This document shows positions 19,704 through 27,489 of a DNA stretch of 64,000 nucleotides, one piece after another. The notes under the pieces were generated by a model. It was not told the origin of the DNA, made no database searches, and was given only the letters and a program-made list of their open reading frames with translations. The position numbers and the translations under genes were made by a program. Source of the stretch: Halomonas nitroreducens (GTDB lineage Bacteria > Pseudomonadota > Gammaproteobacteria > Pseudomonadales > Halomonadaceae); assembly GCF_003966155.1 (NCBI RefSeq), contig NZ_RXNS01000003.1, positions 210,390-274,389 on the forward strand, read 5' to 3'. The stretch's first letter is position 1. Every line of letters begins with the position of its first letter.

Positions 19704-20282
19704 ATGACCTACAAGTCCCTGCTGTTCACCCTGTCCCTCGGCCTGCTGCTGGCCCTGACCGGCTGCACCTCGATGACCGCGGCCACGACCCCCGGCACCA
19801 TCCAGGAGAACTACGGCGAGCGCACCCTGGGCACCCGGGTCGAGGACCAGAGCATCGAGACCAAGATCGGCCACAACCTCGGCCGCACCGATGCGCGACT
19901 CAGCGATGCCCGCATCAACGTCGACAGCTTCAATGGCGTGGTGCTGCTGACCGGCCAGGTGCCCAGCCAGGAGCTCAAGAACATGGCCGAACAGGTGGCG
20001 GGCCAGGTACGCAACGTGCGCCGGGTCCACAACGAACTGACCGTCGCCGCCAACCTGCCCGCTGGCCAGCGGCTCAGCGACACCTGGATCACCGCCAAGG
20101 TGCGTACCGCGCTGGCCACCAACGAGGCCATCGACGCCAGCCGGCTGCACATCGTGACGGAAAACGCCAGCGTCTACCTGATGGGCATCGTCAGTCGCGC
20201 GGAGGCCGAGCGCATCGTCTCGGCGGTATCCAACGCCGGCGGCATGCAGCGCATCGTCAAGGTCTTCGACTACCTGGACTGA
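19704..20282 (+). CDS. dolP: Outer-membrane lipoprotein with two BON domains, DolP (YraP)
   Basis: DolP is an outer-membrane lipoprotein that binds anionic phospholipids and supports membrane integrity and division-site function. The 192-aa product has a signal peptide ending in the lipobox LTGC with Cys21. Two BON domains follow: roughly residues 48-115 (IETKIGHNLGRTDARLSDARI, VLLTGQVPSQELKNMAEQVA) and 126-190 (TWITAKVRTALATNEAID, VYLMGIVSRAEAERIV). It closes the diaA operon and is followed by a strong hairpin. Confidence 0.92.
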   Translation: MTYKSLLFTLSLGLLLALTGCTSMTAATTPGTIQENYGERTLGTRVEDQSIETKIGHNLGRTDARLSDARINVDSFNGVVLLTGQVPSQELKNMAEQVAGQVRNVRRVHNELTVAANLPAGQRLSDTWITAKVRTALATNEAIDASRLHIVTENASVYLMGIVSRAEAERIVSAVSNAGGMQRIVKVFDYLD

Positions 20283-20313
20283 TCCCGGGCCGACCGCGCT
20301 CGCGACGTAAAGC

Positions 20314-20341
20314 AAACGGCAGGCCGAATGGCCTGCCGTTT
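20314..20341. terminator. Intrinsic terminator between convergent dolP and sspB
   Basis: A perfect 12-bp stem, AAACGGCAGGCC with GGCCTGCCGTTT, closes on a GAAT loop, and the A/T ends give short tracts in both directions. It lies 32 bp past dolP and can end transcription from both sides. Confidence 0.85.
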
Positions 20342-20394
20342 CCCTTGGCGCGAGGTGCAAGGCACCGGACACGCCGATCACCCGGCTGCGGATG

Positions 20395-20862
20395 TCACTT
20401 GACGACGCGCAGAGAGGGACGCCCCTTCCGGGACGCCTCACTGCGCTCGCCCTCCTCGGCATCGCCGCCGGGGCTCTCGACGCCGGACAGCGACGGACCG
20501 GCCGGCGCCTCGGACTCGTCGGACTCGTCGGACTCGGCCGCAGCCGGCATGACCGGCTCGTGGCCGAAGACCATGCCCACGCCGTTCTCGCGAGCATAGA
20601 TCGCGATCAGCGCTTCCATGGGCACCATCACCTGCATCGGCTGCCCGCCGAAACGGGCGGAGAAGACGACGGCCTCGTTCTCCATGGACAGGTCGCGCAC
20701 GGCGGTCACGCCGAGGTTGAGTACGATCTGGCCGTTCTGCACGAACTGCCGCGGCACTTCGACGCCCTCTTGCTCGGCGTCGACCACGATATAGGGCGTC
20801 AGCTCGTTGTCCAGCAACCACTGGTACAGGGCCCGAGCGATATAGGGACGGCTCGACTGCAT
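20395..20862 (-). CDS. sspB: ClpXP protease specificity-enhancing factor SspB
   Basis: Adaptor that tethers ssrA-tagged proteins to ClpXP. The 155-aa product starts MQSSRPYIARALYQWLLDN, the canonical N-terminus, and continues with GQIVLNLGVTAVRDL and FSARFGGQPMQVMVPMEA of the substrate-binding domain. A low-complexity linker (AAESDESDESEAPAG) and a conserved basic C-terminal peptide, GRPSLRVVK, follow; that peptide is the ClpX-binding tail. I start at ATG 20862, preceded by AGGAGGG; an in-frame ATG at 20910 lacks such support. It follows sspA by 58 bp, the usual sspAB operon. Confidence 0.94.
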   Translation of the reverse strand: MQSSRPYIARALYQWLLDNELTPYIVVDAEQEGVEVPRQFVQNGQIVLNLGVTAVRDLSMENEAVVFSARFGGQPMQVMVPMEALIAIYARENGVGMVFGHEPVMPAAAESDESDESEAPAGPSLSGVESPGGDAEEGERSEASRKGRPSLRVVK

Positions 20863-20920
20863 TGGTTGGCCCTCCTGGGTTGGCGCCCCGGCGAGACCGG
20901 GGCTTGGCATTAAGGGATGA

Positions 20921-21547
20921 TCAGGGGCGCATCTCGCGCTCGCCCTCGCTCAGCGCGGCCTTGAAGCCCTCGCGATCGAAGACCCGCTCCATGTAGCCCA
21001 TCAGCGGCTTGACCTGCTTCTCGGGCAACTCGATGCCCAGCACCGGCAGGCGCCACAGGATCGGCGCCAGGCAGCAATCGACCAGGGTGAACTCATCGCT
21101 CATGAAGAACGGCATGTCTTCGAAGATCGGCGAGATGCCGATCAGGCTCTCGCGGAGCTCCTTGCGCGCCTTGTCGGCTTCCTTCTTGGGCCCCTGCTGG
21201 ATCTGCTCGACCAGCGGGCACCACTCACGCTCGATGCGATGCATCCACAGCCGGCTCTGGGCACGGGCCACGGGGTACACCGGCAATAGCGGGGGATGCG
21301 GGAACCGCTCGTCCAGGTACTCCATCATTACCTTGGACTCGTAGAGCACCAGGTCGCGATCCAGCAGCGTGGGCACGCTGTTGTAGGGGTTGAGATCGGC
21401 GAGCTCCTCGGGGTGGCTCTCCTCGGTGACCTCGACGATGTCTACGGCCACGCCCTTCTCGGCGAGCACGATACGCACCCGATGACTGTAATGATCATCG
21501 CCCCCGGAGTAGAAGATCATCGACGACCGCTTGGCCACTACACCCAT
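20921..21547 (-). CDS. sspA: Stringent starvation protein A (GST-fold transcription factor)
   Basis: SspA is a glutathione-transferase-fold protein that binds RNA polymerase and adjusts transcription in stationary phase, acid stress and virulence. The 208-aa product begins [24 protein letters not shown]; the N-terminal thioredoxin-like half has [19 protein letters not shown] with the cis-proline, and the helical half carries [10 protein letters not shown], a conserved surface of SspA. It lacks the catalytic residue expected of a true GST. It is the first gene of the sspAB operon. Confidence 0.94.
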   Translation of the reverse strand: MGVVAKRSSMIFYSGGDDHYSHRVRIVLAEKGVAVDIVEVTEESHPEELADLNPYNSVPTLLDRDLVLYESKVMMEYLDERFPHPPLLPVYPVARAQSRLWMHRIEREWCPLVEQIQQGPKKEADKARKELRESLIGISPIFEDMPFFMSDEFTLVDCCLAPILWRLPVLGIELPEKQVKPLMGYMERVFDREGFKAALSEGEREMRP

Positions 21548-21578
21548 GAAACAATCCTCGCATCAATTCGTGCCGAGA

Positions 21579-21587
21579 TGATAACAC
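21579..21587 (-). promoter_or_regulatory. Possible extended -10 promoter of sspAB
   Basis: The minus strand reads TGTTATCAT about 32 bp before the sspA ATG, an extended -10 (TG-N-TATCAT). No clear -35 is present, which is common for extended -10 promoters. GAGG lies nine bases before the start codon. Confidence 0.4.
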
Positions 21588-21642
21588 GACACCCCCCTCC
21601 CGGGGGCGCCGCAAGCTTGCCCGTGACCGGGCACAGACCATA

Positions 21643-21672
21643 GGGGGCGCATGGCTCGAGCCATGCGCCCCC
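21643..21672. terminator. Perfect 30-bp palindrome between petC and sspA
   Basis: The palindrome (15-bp arms GGGGGCGCATGGCTC and complement) can form an uninterrupted stem. It has no T tract on either side. It lies just after the petABC stop in the direction of transcription, so a transcript end or 3' RNA stabiliser is the likely role. Confidence 0.6.
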
Positions 21673-21693
21673 GCACTCTCCGTCGAGGACGGA

Positions 21694-22464
21694 TCAGTGG
21701 ATATCGCGCCAGTATTCGCGCTTGAGCAGGTAGGCGATGACCCCGAAGATAAAGATGAAGATCAGCACCTTGGGGCCCAGCGCCTGGGCCTGGAGCTTGG
21801 AGGGCTCGCCGACGTAGGCGAGGAAGTTGGTCAGGTCATAGACCGCATCCTCGAACTCCTCGGGCTCCATTTGCCCCGGCTGGGTGACCTGAAGGGTCTC
21901 GCAGGACTGGTACTTGCCGGTCAGCGGGTCAAGCTCGGCCCCCTCGATCGGCTGGTCGGAGGCCGCGCAGACCTTCTCCTGCACCCCCTGCAGCGGCTCC
22001 AGCACGTTGGGCATGGCCACCAGCGGGAAGACCTTGTTGTTCACGCCAGTGGGCCGCGACGGGTCCTTGTAGAAGCTGAGCAGGTAGGAGTAGACCCAGT
22101 CGGTACCGCGCAGGCGGGCCTCGAGGGTCAGGTCGGGCGGCGCCGCGCCGAACCAGTTCTCGCCATCCCCGCCGCGCATGGCGTTGTGCATCTGGTCATT
22201 GAAGCCGAGTTCCTCGGCGAAGATCAGGTTGTCCTCGACCAGGTCCTGGGGGATCCCCAGGTCCTCGGCGGCCCGCGAGAAGCGCTGATGCTCGAGGGAG
22301 TGACAGCCCATGCAGTAGTTGACGAAGAGCTTCATCCCGTTCTGCAGCGACGCCTTGTCATGGAGATCCGGGTTCATCTCCTGCAGGTGCACGCCACCGC
22401 CGCCGGCGGCGAACCCGACCATCGGCACCAGCGCGAAGAGCAGTGCGAACAGTTGCTTTTTCAT
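21694..22464 (-). CDS. petC: Cytochrome c1 subunit of the bc1 complex
   Basis: Haem-bearing subunit of ubiquinol:cytochrome c oxidoreductase (complex III); accepts electrons from the Rieske centre and passes them to cytochrome c on the periplasmic side. The 256-aa product has a signal peptide (MKKQLFALLFALVPMVGFA), the haem-c motif CMGCH within NYCMGCHSLEHQRFSR, the Met-ligand region FPLVAMPNVLEPLQG, and a C-terminal anchor (LIFIFIFGVIAYLL). The start at 22464 overlaps the petB stop by one base (TAATG), so the two are translationally coupled. A frame extending upstream to 22557 is noise. Confidence 0.96.
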   Translation of the reverse strand: MKKQLFALLFALVPMVGFAAGGGGVHLQEMNPDLHDKASLQNGMKLFVNYCMGCHSLEHQRFSRAAEDLGIPQDLVEDNLIFAEELGFNDQMHNAMRGGDGENWFGAAPPDLTLEARLRGTDWVYSYLLSFYKDPSRPTGVNNKVFPLVAMPNVLEPLQGVQEKVCAASDQPIEGAELDPLTGKYQSCETLQVTQPGQMEPEEFEDAVYDLTNFLAYVGEPSKLQAQALGPKVLIFIFIFGVIAYLLKREYWRDIH

Positions 22465-23723
22465 TAGCCAGTCACCCTTTCCGGAACGGGTTTGGTCTTC
22501 TCCAGCCGGGTGTAGAACGGCATCAGCAGGAAGAAGGCGAAATAGATGGCGGTGCACACCTGGGCAACGACGGTGCGCGCCTCGGTGGCCGGCAGCACGC
22601 CCAGCACGCCCAGGATGACGAAGCTGATGGCGAACAGGACCAGCATCACCTTGGAGATCCAGCCCTTGTAGCGCATGGAGCGCACCGGGCTACGATCGAG
22701 CCAGGGCAGCACGAAGAGGATGGCAATCGCCGCCCCCATCACGATGACGCCCAGGAACTTGGCGTCGAGGCCGAACAGCGTGAAGGTGATCGCGCGCAGC
22801 ATCGCGTAGAAGGGCGTGAAGTACCATACCGGGGCGATGTGATCCGGCGTCTTCAGCGGGTTGGCGGGCTCGAAGTTGGGCTTCTCGATGAAGTAGCCGC
22901 CGCCCTCGGGGAAGTAGAAGATCACCACCGCGAACACGAACAGGAAGACGGCGACGCCGACGATGTCCTTGACCGTGTAGTAGGGATGGAACGGGATGCC
23001 GTCCAGCGGCTTGCCGGTCTCGTCCTTCTTCTTCTTGATGTCGATGCCATCGGGGTTGTTGGAGCCAACCTCGTGCAGGGCGATGATGTGCAGCACCACC
23101 AGCGCCAGGATCACGATCGGCAATGCGACGACGTGCAGGGCGAAGAAGCGGTTCAGGGTAATGCCGGAGATCAGGAAGTCGCCGCGCACCCACTGGGCCA
23201 GGTCCGGGCCGATGGCCGGAATGGCGGAGAACAGCGAGATGATCACCTGGGCGCCCCAGTAGGACATCTGGCCCCACGGCAGCAGGTAGCCCATGAAGGC
23301 CTCGGCCATCAACGCCAGGTAGATGGCCATGCCGAAGATCCACACCAGCTCGCGGGGCGCCTTGTAGGAGCCGTAGAGCAGGCCACGGAACATGTGCAGG
23401 TAGACGACCAGGAAGAAGGCCGAGGCCCCGGTGGAGTGCATGTAGCGGATCAACCACCCCCACTCCACGTCACGCATGATGTACTCCACCGAGGCGAAGG
23501 CGCCTTCCGCGGAGGGATTGAAGCTCATGGTCAGCCAGACGCCGGTGAGGATCTGGTTGACCAGCATCAGCAGGGCCAGCGAGCCGAAGAAATACCAGAA
23601 GTTGAAGTTCTTCGGCGCGTAGTACTTGGACAGGTGCTCCTGCCACATCTGGGTGGCGGGGAAACGGTCATCGACCCAGCGCATGAAACCGCGCTCCGCC
23701 TTGGCCTTGTTCGGATTACCCAT
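22464..23723 (-). CDS. petB: Cytochrome b subunit of the bc1 complex
   Basis: Membrane core of complex III holding two b haems and the quinol oxidation and reduction sites. The 419-aa product has eight membrane segments and typical motifs: GWLIRYMHSTGASAFF (haem-ligand His), GYLLPWGQMSYWGAQVI, LNRFFALHVVALPI (second His ligand), and PEGGGYF, the variant of the PEWY loop region. APVWYFTPFYAMLRAI marks the C-terminal half. Length matches proteobacterial cytochrome b with its C-terminal extra span. Genes are petA-petB-petC with 1-bp overlaps. Confidence 0.96.
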   Translation of the reverse strand: MGNPNKAKAERGFMRWVDDRFPATQMWQEHLSKYYAPKNFNFWYFFGSLALLMLVNQILTGVWLTMSFNPSAEGAFASVEYIMRDVEWGWLIRYMHSTGASAFFLVVYLHMFRGLLYGSYKAPRELVWIFGMAIYLALMAEAFMGYLLPWGQMSYWGAQVIISLFSAIPAIGPDLAQWVRGDFLISGITLNRFFALHVVALPIVILALVVLHIIALHEVGSNNPDGIDIKKKKDETGKPLDGIPFHPYYTVKDIVGVAVFLFVFAVVIFYFPEGGGYFIEKPNFEPANPLKTPDHIAPVWYFTPFYAMLRAITFTLFGLDAKFLGVIVMGAAIAILFVLPWLDRSPVRSMRYKGWISKVMLVLFAISFVILGVLGVLPATEARTVVAQVCTAIYFAFFLLMPFYTRLEKTKPVPERVTG

Positions 23724-24322
23724 CAGGCAGTCTCCTCATCTTCGCCGACGACGATGACGTCGTCGCTCTCGAAGAAATACGGGGGAACTTCGAGGTTCAG
23801 CGGAGCCGGAACATTGACGAACACGCGGCCCGCCAGGTCGAATCGCGACCCGTGGCAGGGGCAGAAGAAGCCGCCCGGCCAGTCGTCGACCCCGACCCCC
23901 TCGGCATTGGGCTCCGGCTTGAACAGCGGCGAGCAGCCCAGATGGGTACAAATGCCGATGATCACGCCGATCTCGGGCTTGATGGAACGCAGGGGGCCGT
24001 TGGCGTAGCTCGGCTGCTGCGGCTTCTCGGATTCAGGATCGAGCAGCCGGTCGGCGCCGAGCGCCTCGGTGCGCTCGATCATGTCCGGCGTACGATTGAG
24101 GATCCAGATGGGACGTCCGCGCCACTCGACGGTCATGCGCTGCCCGGGTTCGAGCTTGGACACGTCCGCCTTGACGGGTGCGCCCGCCGCCCTTGCCCTG
24201 GCACTGGGCTGCCAGGAAGCCACAAAGGGAACCGCTACCCCGACAGCGCCCGCCGCACCTACGACGGTGGTCGCGCCCACGAGGAAACGGCGCCGCCCTT
24301 TGTTCACGCCGTTATCTGCCAT
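23723..24322 (-). CDS. petA: Rieske iron-sulfur subunit of the bc1 complex
   Basis: Carries the 2Fe-2S cluster that takes the first electron from ubiquinol. The 199-aa product has an N-terminal twin-arginine signal anchor, GRRRFLVGATTVVGAAG, which stays as the membrane anchor. The cluster-binding boxes are CTHLGCS (box 1) and CPCHGSRFD (box 2), supplying two Cys and two His. It is the first gene of petABC. The 157 bp before it contain an AT-rich stretch, TTTTACCATATAAC, that may include a -10, but no convincing -35. Confidence 0.96.
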   Translation of the reverse strand: MADNGVNKGRRRFLVGATTVVGAAGAVGVAVPFVASWQPSARARAAGAPVKADVSKLEPGQRMTVEWRGRPIWILNRTPDMIERTEALGADRLLDPESEKPQQPSYANGPLRSIKPEIGVIIGICTHLGCSPLFKPEPNAEGVGVDDWPGGFFCPCHGSRFDLAGRVFVNVPAPLNLEVPPYFFESDDVIVVGEDEETA

Positions 24323-24489
24323 CTTCAGGTTTCTCCCATCAGCTTACCCGCTGTTCCATCACGAGCTCCGCATGGCCCGCGACCACGGATTTTGAAATGC
24401 GTTATATGGTAAAAAAACGGATCGTCCCGCACAAGGACAACCCCCTCGCCTGGGGGCGAAACTTGGCGGCAAATAATTGACCCAGAACA

Positions 24490-24524
24490 AAAAAACGCCC
24501 AGGTCTGGGACCCGGGCGTTTTTT
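24490..24524. terminator. Intrinsic terminator of rplM-rpsI
   Basis: AAAAAACGCCC at 24490-24500 pairs with GGGCGTTTTTT at 24514-24524, giving a GC stem followed by a T run on either strand. It lies 20 bp after the rpsI stop codon on the minus strand, ahead of the petA promoter region. Confidence 0.88.
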
Positions 24525-24543
24525 CGTCGTATAGACGTCCGTC

Positions 24544-24933
24544 TTAACGCTTGGAGAACTGCGGGCGACGGCGCGCCTTGCGCAGGCCGATCTTCTTGCG
24601 CTCGACCTCACGGGCGTCACGGGTGACGTACCCGGCTTCACGCAGCGGCTTGCGGAAGTCCTCGTTGTACTCCATCAAAGCACGAGTGATGCCGTGACGG
24701 ATGGCGCCGGCCTGGGCGCTGCCGCCGCCACCCTTGACGGTGACGTAGACGTCGAACTGGCCGAGGGTCTCGGTCAGCTCGAGGGGCTGACGGACCACCA
24801 TGCGACCGGTGACGCGACCGAAATACTCGTTGAGATCACGGCTGTTGACGGTGATCTTGCCGGTGCCCGGCTTCAGGAAGACGCGCGCGGTAGAGGTCTT
24901 GCGGCGCCCGGTACCGTAATACTGCTGTGTCAT
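24544..24933 (-). CDS. rpsI: 30S ribosomal protein S9
   Basis: Small-subunit protein whose C-terminal tail contacts P-site tRNA. The 129-aa product starts [19 protein letters not shown], has [21 protein letters not shown] and the basic tail [13 protein letters not shown], which ends in the invariant SKR. It follows rplM by 13 bp, the universal L13-S9 operon, and is followed by an intrinsic terminator. Confidence 0.98.
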   Translation of the reverse strand: MTQQYYGTGRRKTSTARVFLKPGTGKITVNSRDLNEYFGRVTGRMVVRQPLELTETLGQFDVYVTVKGGGGSAQAGAIRHGITRALMEYNEDFRKPLREAGYVTRDAREVERKKIGLRKARRRPQFSKR

Positions 24934-24946
24934 GGCGAAGACTCCC

Positions 24947-25375
24947 TCAGATGTTCAGTTCTTGCGGCTGCTGGGCGGCGTGCGGATGCTCGGTGCCGGC
25001 GTAGACCTTGAGCTTGGAGTACATGGCACGACCCAGCGGGCCCTTCGGGAGCATGCCCTTGACCGCGGACTCGATGACGCGCTCGGGGGCGTGAGCGATC
25101 ATCTTCTCGAAGTTCATGGAACGCAGACCACCCGGGTAGCCGGTGTGGCGATAGTAGTTCTTGGCGCTGGCCTTGTTGCCGGTAACCTTCACCTTCTCGG
25201 CGTTGATCACGACGATGTAGTCGCCGGTGTCGACATGCGGGGTGTATTCCGGCTTGTGCTTGCCACGCAGGCGGCGAGCGATCTCGGTGGCCAGACGGCC
25301 GAGCGTCTTGTCCGCAGCGTCGACGACGTACCAGTCGCGCTGGACGGACTGCGGTTTGGCAGTGAACGTCTTCAT
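24947..25375 (-). CDS. rplM: 50S ribosomal protein L13
   Basis: Early-assembling large-subunit protein. The 142-aa product starts [20 protein letters not shown] and has [23 protein letters not shown] in pieces typical of L13, [20 protein letters not shown] and a C-terminus [15 protein letters not shown]. It is the first gene of the rplM-rpsI operon and has its own promoter and a structured leader upstream. In E. coli L13 is known to repress its own operon through the mRNA leader. Confidence 0.98.
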   Translation of the reverse strand: MKTFTAKPQSVQRDWYVVDAADKTLGRLATEIARRLRGKHKPEYTPHVDTGDYIVVINAEKVKVTGNKASAKNYYRHTGYPGGLRSMNFEKMIAHAPERVIESAVKGMLPKGPLGRAMYSKLKVYAGTEHPHAAQQPQELNI

Positions 25376-25480
25376 GGGTGAATCACCAAATCGATGTGTT
25401 GGGTCCTGCCGCCGGCAAGCCGGTGGGGACCATCCCTATTCTTCTTGGTTGCCGCCACGGGGGCGACAACGGTCGAGCGA
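25376..25480 (-). promoter_or_regulatory. Structured 5' leader of rplM-rpsI
   Basis: From the predicted transcription start to the rplM ATG there are about 105 nt holding two strong hairpins. One pairs GTTGTCGCC with GGCGGCAAC around a CCCGT loop (25448-25470). The other pairs GGTCC with GGACC around an inner CCGGC/GCCGG stem (25402-25431). Autoregulation by L13 is an inference from E. coli. Confidence 0.5.
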
Positions 25481-25486
25481 GCGCGC

Positions 25487-25516
25487 ATTCTACACGACCC
25501 GCCACCGGCAAGGCAA
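25487..25516 (-). promoter_or_regulatory. Sigma-70 promoter of rplM-rpsI
   Basis: On the minus strand TTGCCT (25516-25511), an 18-bp spacer and TAGAAT (25492-25487) are followed by a GC-rich discriminator, GCGCGC. Such discriminators are typical of stringently controlled ribosomal promoters. Confidence 0.6.
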
Positions 25517-25527
25517 TGCCGGCGCAC

Positions 25528-25603
25528 CAGCTGGAAGCTGGAACCCGATGACTGCGGGGTCAAGGGTTTTCTTCCAGCTTCCAGGCGCAAAGCGCCGCTC
25601 TTC
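25528..25603. repeat. Composite intergenic repeat, copy 1
   Basis: Two GCTGGAA units (25530-25543) are followed by a weak hairpin, AACCC with GGGTT, ending in a short T run, and then by a 28-bp block, AGCTTCCAGGCGC to CTCTTC (25576-25603). The same three parts occur in the same order at 44756-44886. The copy fills the space between the zapE stop and the rplM promoter. Confidence 0.75.
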
Positions 25604-25636
25604 AAGCTGCTGGCCCGGCCGGCCGCGCTGGCCGGG

Positions 25637-26800
25637 TCAAGGCTTGTGCGGCAGGGCCAGATACTCGTGGGACTGCATCTCCTGCAGGCGCGACAGGGTC
25701 CGCTGGAACTCGAACGCCAGCCGGCCGTCCTGGTACAGCGCCTCGGCCGGCGCCTCGGCAGACATCAGCAGCTTGACGCCGCGGTCATAAAACTCGTCGA
25801 CCATGTTGATGAAGCGCCGTGCCTGGTCGTCGGTGGCGCCGCTCATGCGGGTCACATTGGAGACCAGCACACTGTGATACTCGCGGGCCAGCTCGATGTA
25901 GTCGTTCTGGCTGCGCGGCCCGTCGCAGAGCTCGGTGAAGTCGAACCACACCACATCGTCGTGGAGCCGACGGGTATGCAGCACCCGGCGGTTGATCTCG
26001 ATGGGCGCCCCTGCCTCGCCCTCGCTGCCGGCAATCTCGCGGAAGCTGCGCGCCAGTTCCGCCTCGGCCTCGGCGTCCAGGGGCGAGTGGAAGATCTCGG
26101 CGCGCTCCAGGGCGCGCAGCCGGTAGTCGATGCCCGAATCCACATTGACCACCTCGCAGTGACGCTCGAGCAGGTCGATGGCGGGCAGGAAGCGGGCCCG
26201 CTGCAGGCCGTCCTTGTAGAGTTCGCCGGGCACGATGTTGGAGGTCGCCACCAGCACCACGCCGCGGGCGAAGAGCGCCTCGAGGAGGTTGGCCAGGATC
26301 ATCGCGTCGGTGATGTCCTTGACGAAGAACTCGTCGAAGCAGATCACCCGAGCCTCGTCGGCGAACTTGTCGGCGACCAGCGTCAGAGGATTGCGCTCCC
26401 CCTTGTAGTGCTCGAGCTCGTTGTGCACCCGCTGCATGAAGCGGTGGAAGTGGGTGCGCATCTTCTCGGCAAAGGGCAGTGCCTCGAAGAAGGTGTCGAC
26501 CAGATAGGTCTTGCCGCGCCCCACGCCACCCCAGAAGTAGAGCCCGGCCACCGGCGGCATCGCCGGCTCGGTCGGCACCTCGCGCCGACCGAACAGGCCG
26601 GCGACCCGCGATTTCAGCCCCTTGCCAGGACTCGCGGCTCGCGGCTCGCGAGGTCTGGCCACCAGCTCATCGTAGAGTCGCTGAAGATGCTCCACGGCCC
26701 GCTCCTGAGCCGGGTCATAGTGGAAGTCATCGCGCTCGAGGTCGGCACGGTAGCGCGCCAGCGGCGGGGCCGGCCGGCGCTCGTCTGGGGCATTCGGCAT
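25637..26800 (-). CDS. zapE: Cell division AAA+ ATPase ZapE (AFG1/YhcM family)
   Basis: P-loop ATPase that associates with the Z ring under low oxygen or high temperature; homologue of mitochondrial AFG1/LACE1. The 387-aa product (from MPNAPDERRPAPPLARYRAD) has Walker A GGVGRGKTYLVDTF, the FHRFMQRVH motif, Walker B VICFDEFFVKDITDAM, a sensor region VLVATSNIVPGELY and LLERHCEVVNVDSG. In-frame ATGs also exist at 26824 and further up to 26890; none has a strong ribosome-binding site, so the start is uncertain by up to 30 codons. It is divergent from zapG. Confidence 0.93.
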   Translation of the reverse strand: MPNAPDERRPAPPLARYRADLERDDFHYDPAQERAVEHLQRLYDELVARPREPRAASPGKGLKSRVAGLFGRREVPTEPAMPPVAGLYFWGGVGRGKTYLVDTFFEALPFAEKMRTHFHRFMQRVHNELEHYKGERNPLTLVADKFADEARVICFDEFFVKDITDAMILANLLEALFARGVVLVATSNIVPGELYKDGLQRARFLPAIDLLERHCEVVNVDSGIDYRLRALERAEIFHSPLDAEAEAELARSFREIAGSEGEAGAPIEINRRVLHTRRLHDDVVWFDFTELCDGPRSQNDYIELAREYHSVLVSNVTRMSGATDDQARRFINMVDEFYDRGVKLLMSAEAPAEALYQDGRLAFEFQRTLSRLQEMQSHEYLALPHKP

Positions 26801-26903
26801 CCTGTGGCGTTCGGTCTTCGGCATACCTGGCGACCTGTCCTCGGCTTCCATCGGAACCGGCATTATACGCACCGTGAGGCCGCTTGGCATCGCCGGCCGG
26901 CCG

Positions 26904-26934
26904 TTGACCGCGCCGACGGCCTCGGCCCTATAAT
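26904..26934 (+). promoter_or_regulatory. Sigma-70 promoter of zapG
   Basis: TTGACC (26904-26909) and a perfect TATAAT (26929-26934) are separated by 19 bp, somewhat long. The promoter lies about 70 bp before the zapG start in the gap between divergent zapE and zapG. Confidence 0.55.
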
Positions 26935-27006
26935 GGGCCGCCGGCCCCGCCCGGCCACCGGCACCGGACCGACGGCCGGGCCGACCGACAGCTCAGGGAG
27001 ACAGAC

Positions 27007-27450
27007 GTGGAAGAAAGCAATATCAACTGGGTGCTGGCCATCGCCTGCCTGCTGGCCGGCGTGGGCATCGGCGCCTTGGGCTATCACCTGCTCAACGCCG
27101 GCGCCGGCAACGTCCAGCGGCTCCGCCAGCGCCTCGCCGAACGCGACCGCCAGCTCGCCGAGCTGCGCGAAGGCCTCGGCGAGCACCTGGAGCGCGTCGG
27201 CGCGCTCGCCGAGGCGCTGAACCGCGACGGCCAGGCGCTACATCGGGAGATGGCGGAAGCCAGCGCGACCCTGGGCGCCAACCCGCCACGCAAGCCGGAC
27301 TTCTCGCCCACCGCGCCAGCACAGGCGGAGGGCGGCGAGGACACCCCGGCGGCCCCCCGCGACTACGCCGACGGCAATCGCGGCACCCTCTCCGAGGACT
27401 TCGGCCTGAAACCCGGGGAGGACAGCGCCCCCCAGCCGCCCCGCTACTGA
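27007..27450 (+). CDS. zapG: ZapG/YhcB family inner-membrane protein (DUF1043)
   Basis: Bitopic protein of the YhcB family, which in E. coli links cell division with envelope synthesis. The 147-aa product starts with GTG or ATG-like MEESNINWVLAIACLLAGVG: one N-terminal membrane span (residues 7-29) and then a cytoplasmic coiled coil, VQRLRQRLAERDRQLAELRE, to about residue 85. The tail is Pro-, Ala- and Asp-rich and ends PPRY. The span plus coiled coil architecture and the position next to zapE, nif3 and degS match the gammaproteobacterial neighbourhood. Confidence 0.87.
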   Translation: MEESNINWVLAIACLLAGVGIGALGYHLLNAGAGNVQRLRQRLAERDRQLAELREGLGEHLERVGALAEALNRDGQALHREMAEASATLGANPPRKPDFSPTAPAQAEGGEDTPAAPRDYADGNRGTLSEDFGLKPGEDSAPQPPRY

Positions 27451-27489
27451 ATGCCGACGGCGCCGACGAGGCGCCGTTGCGTGCCGACC

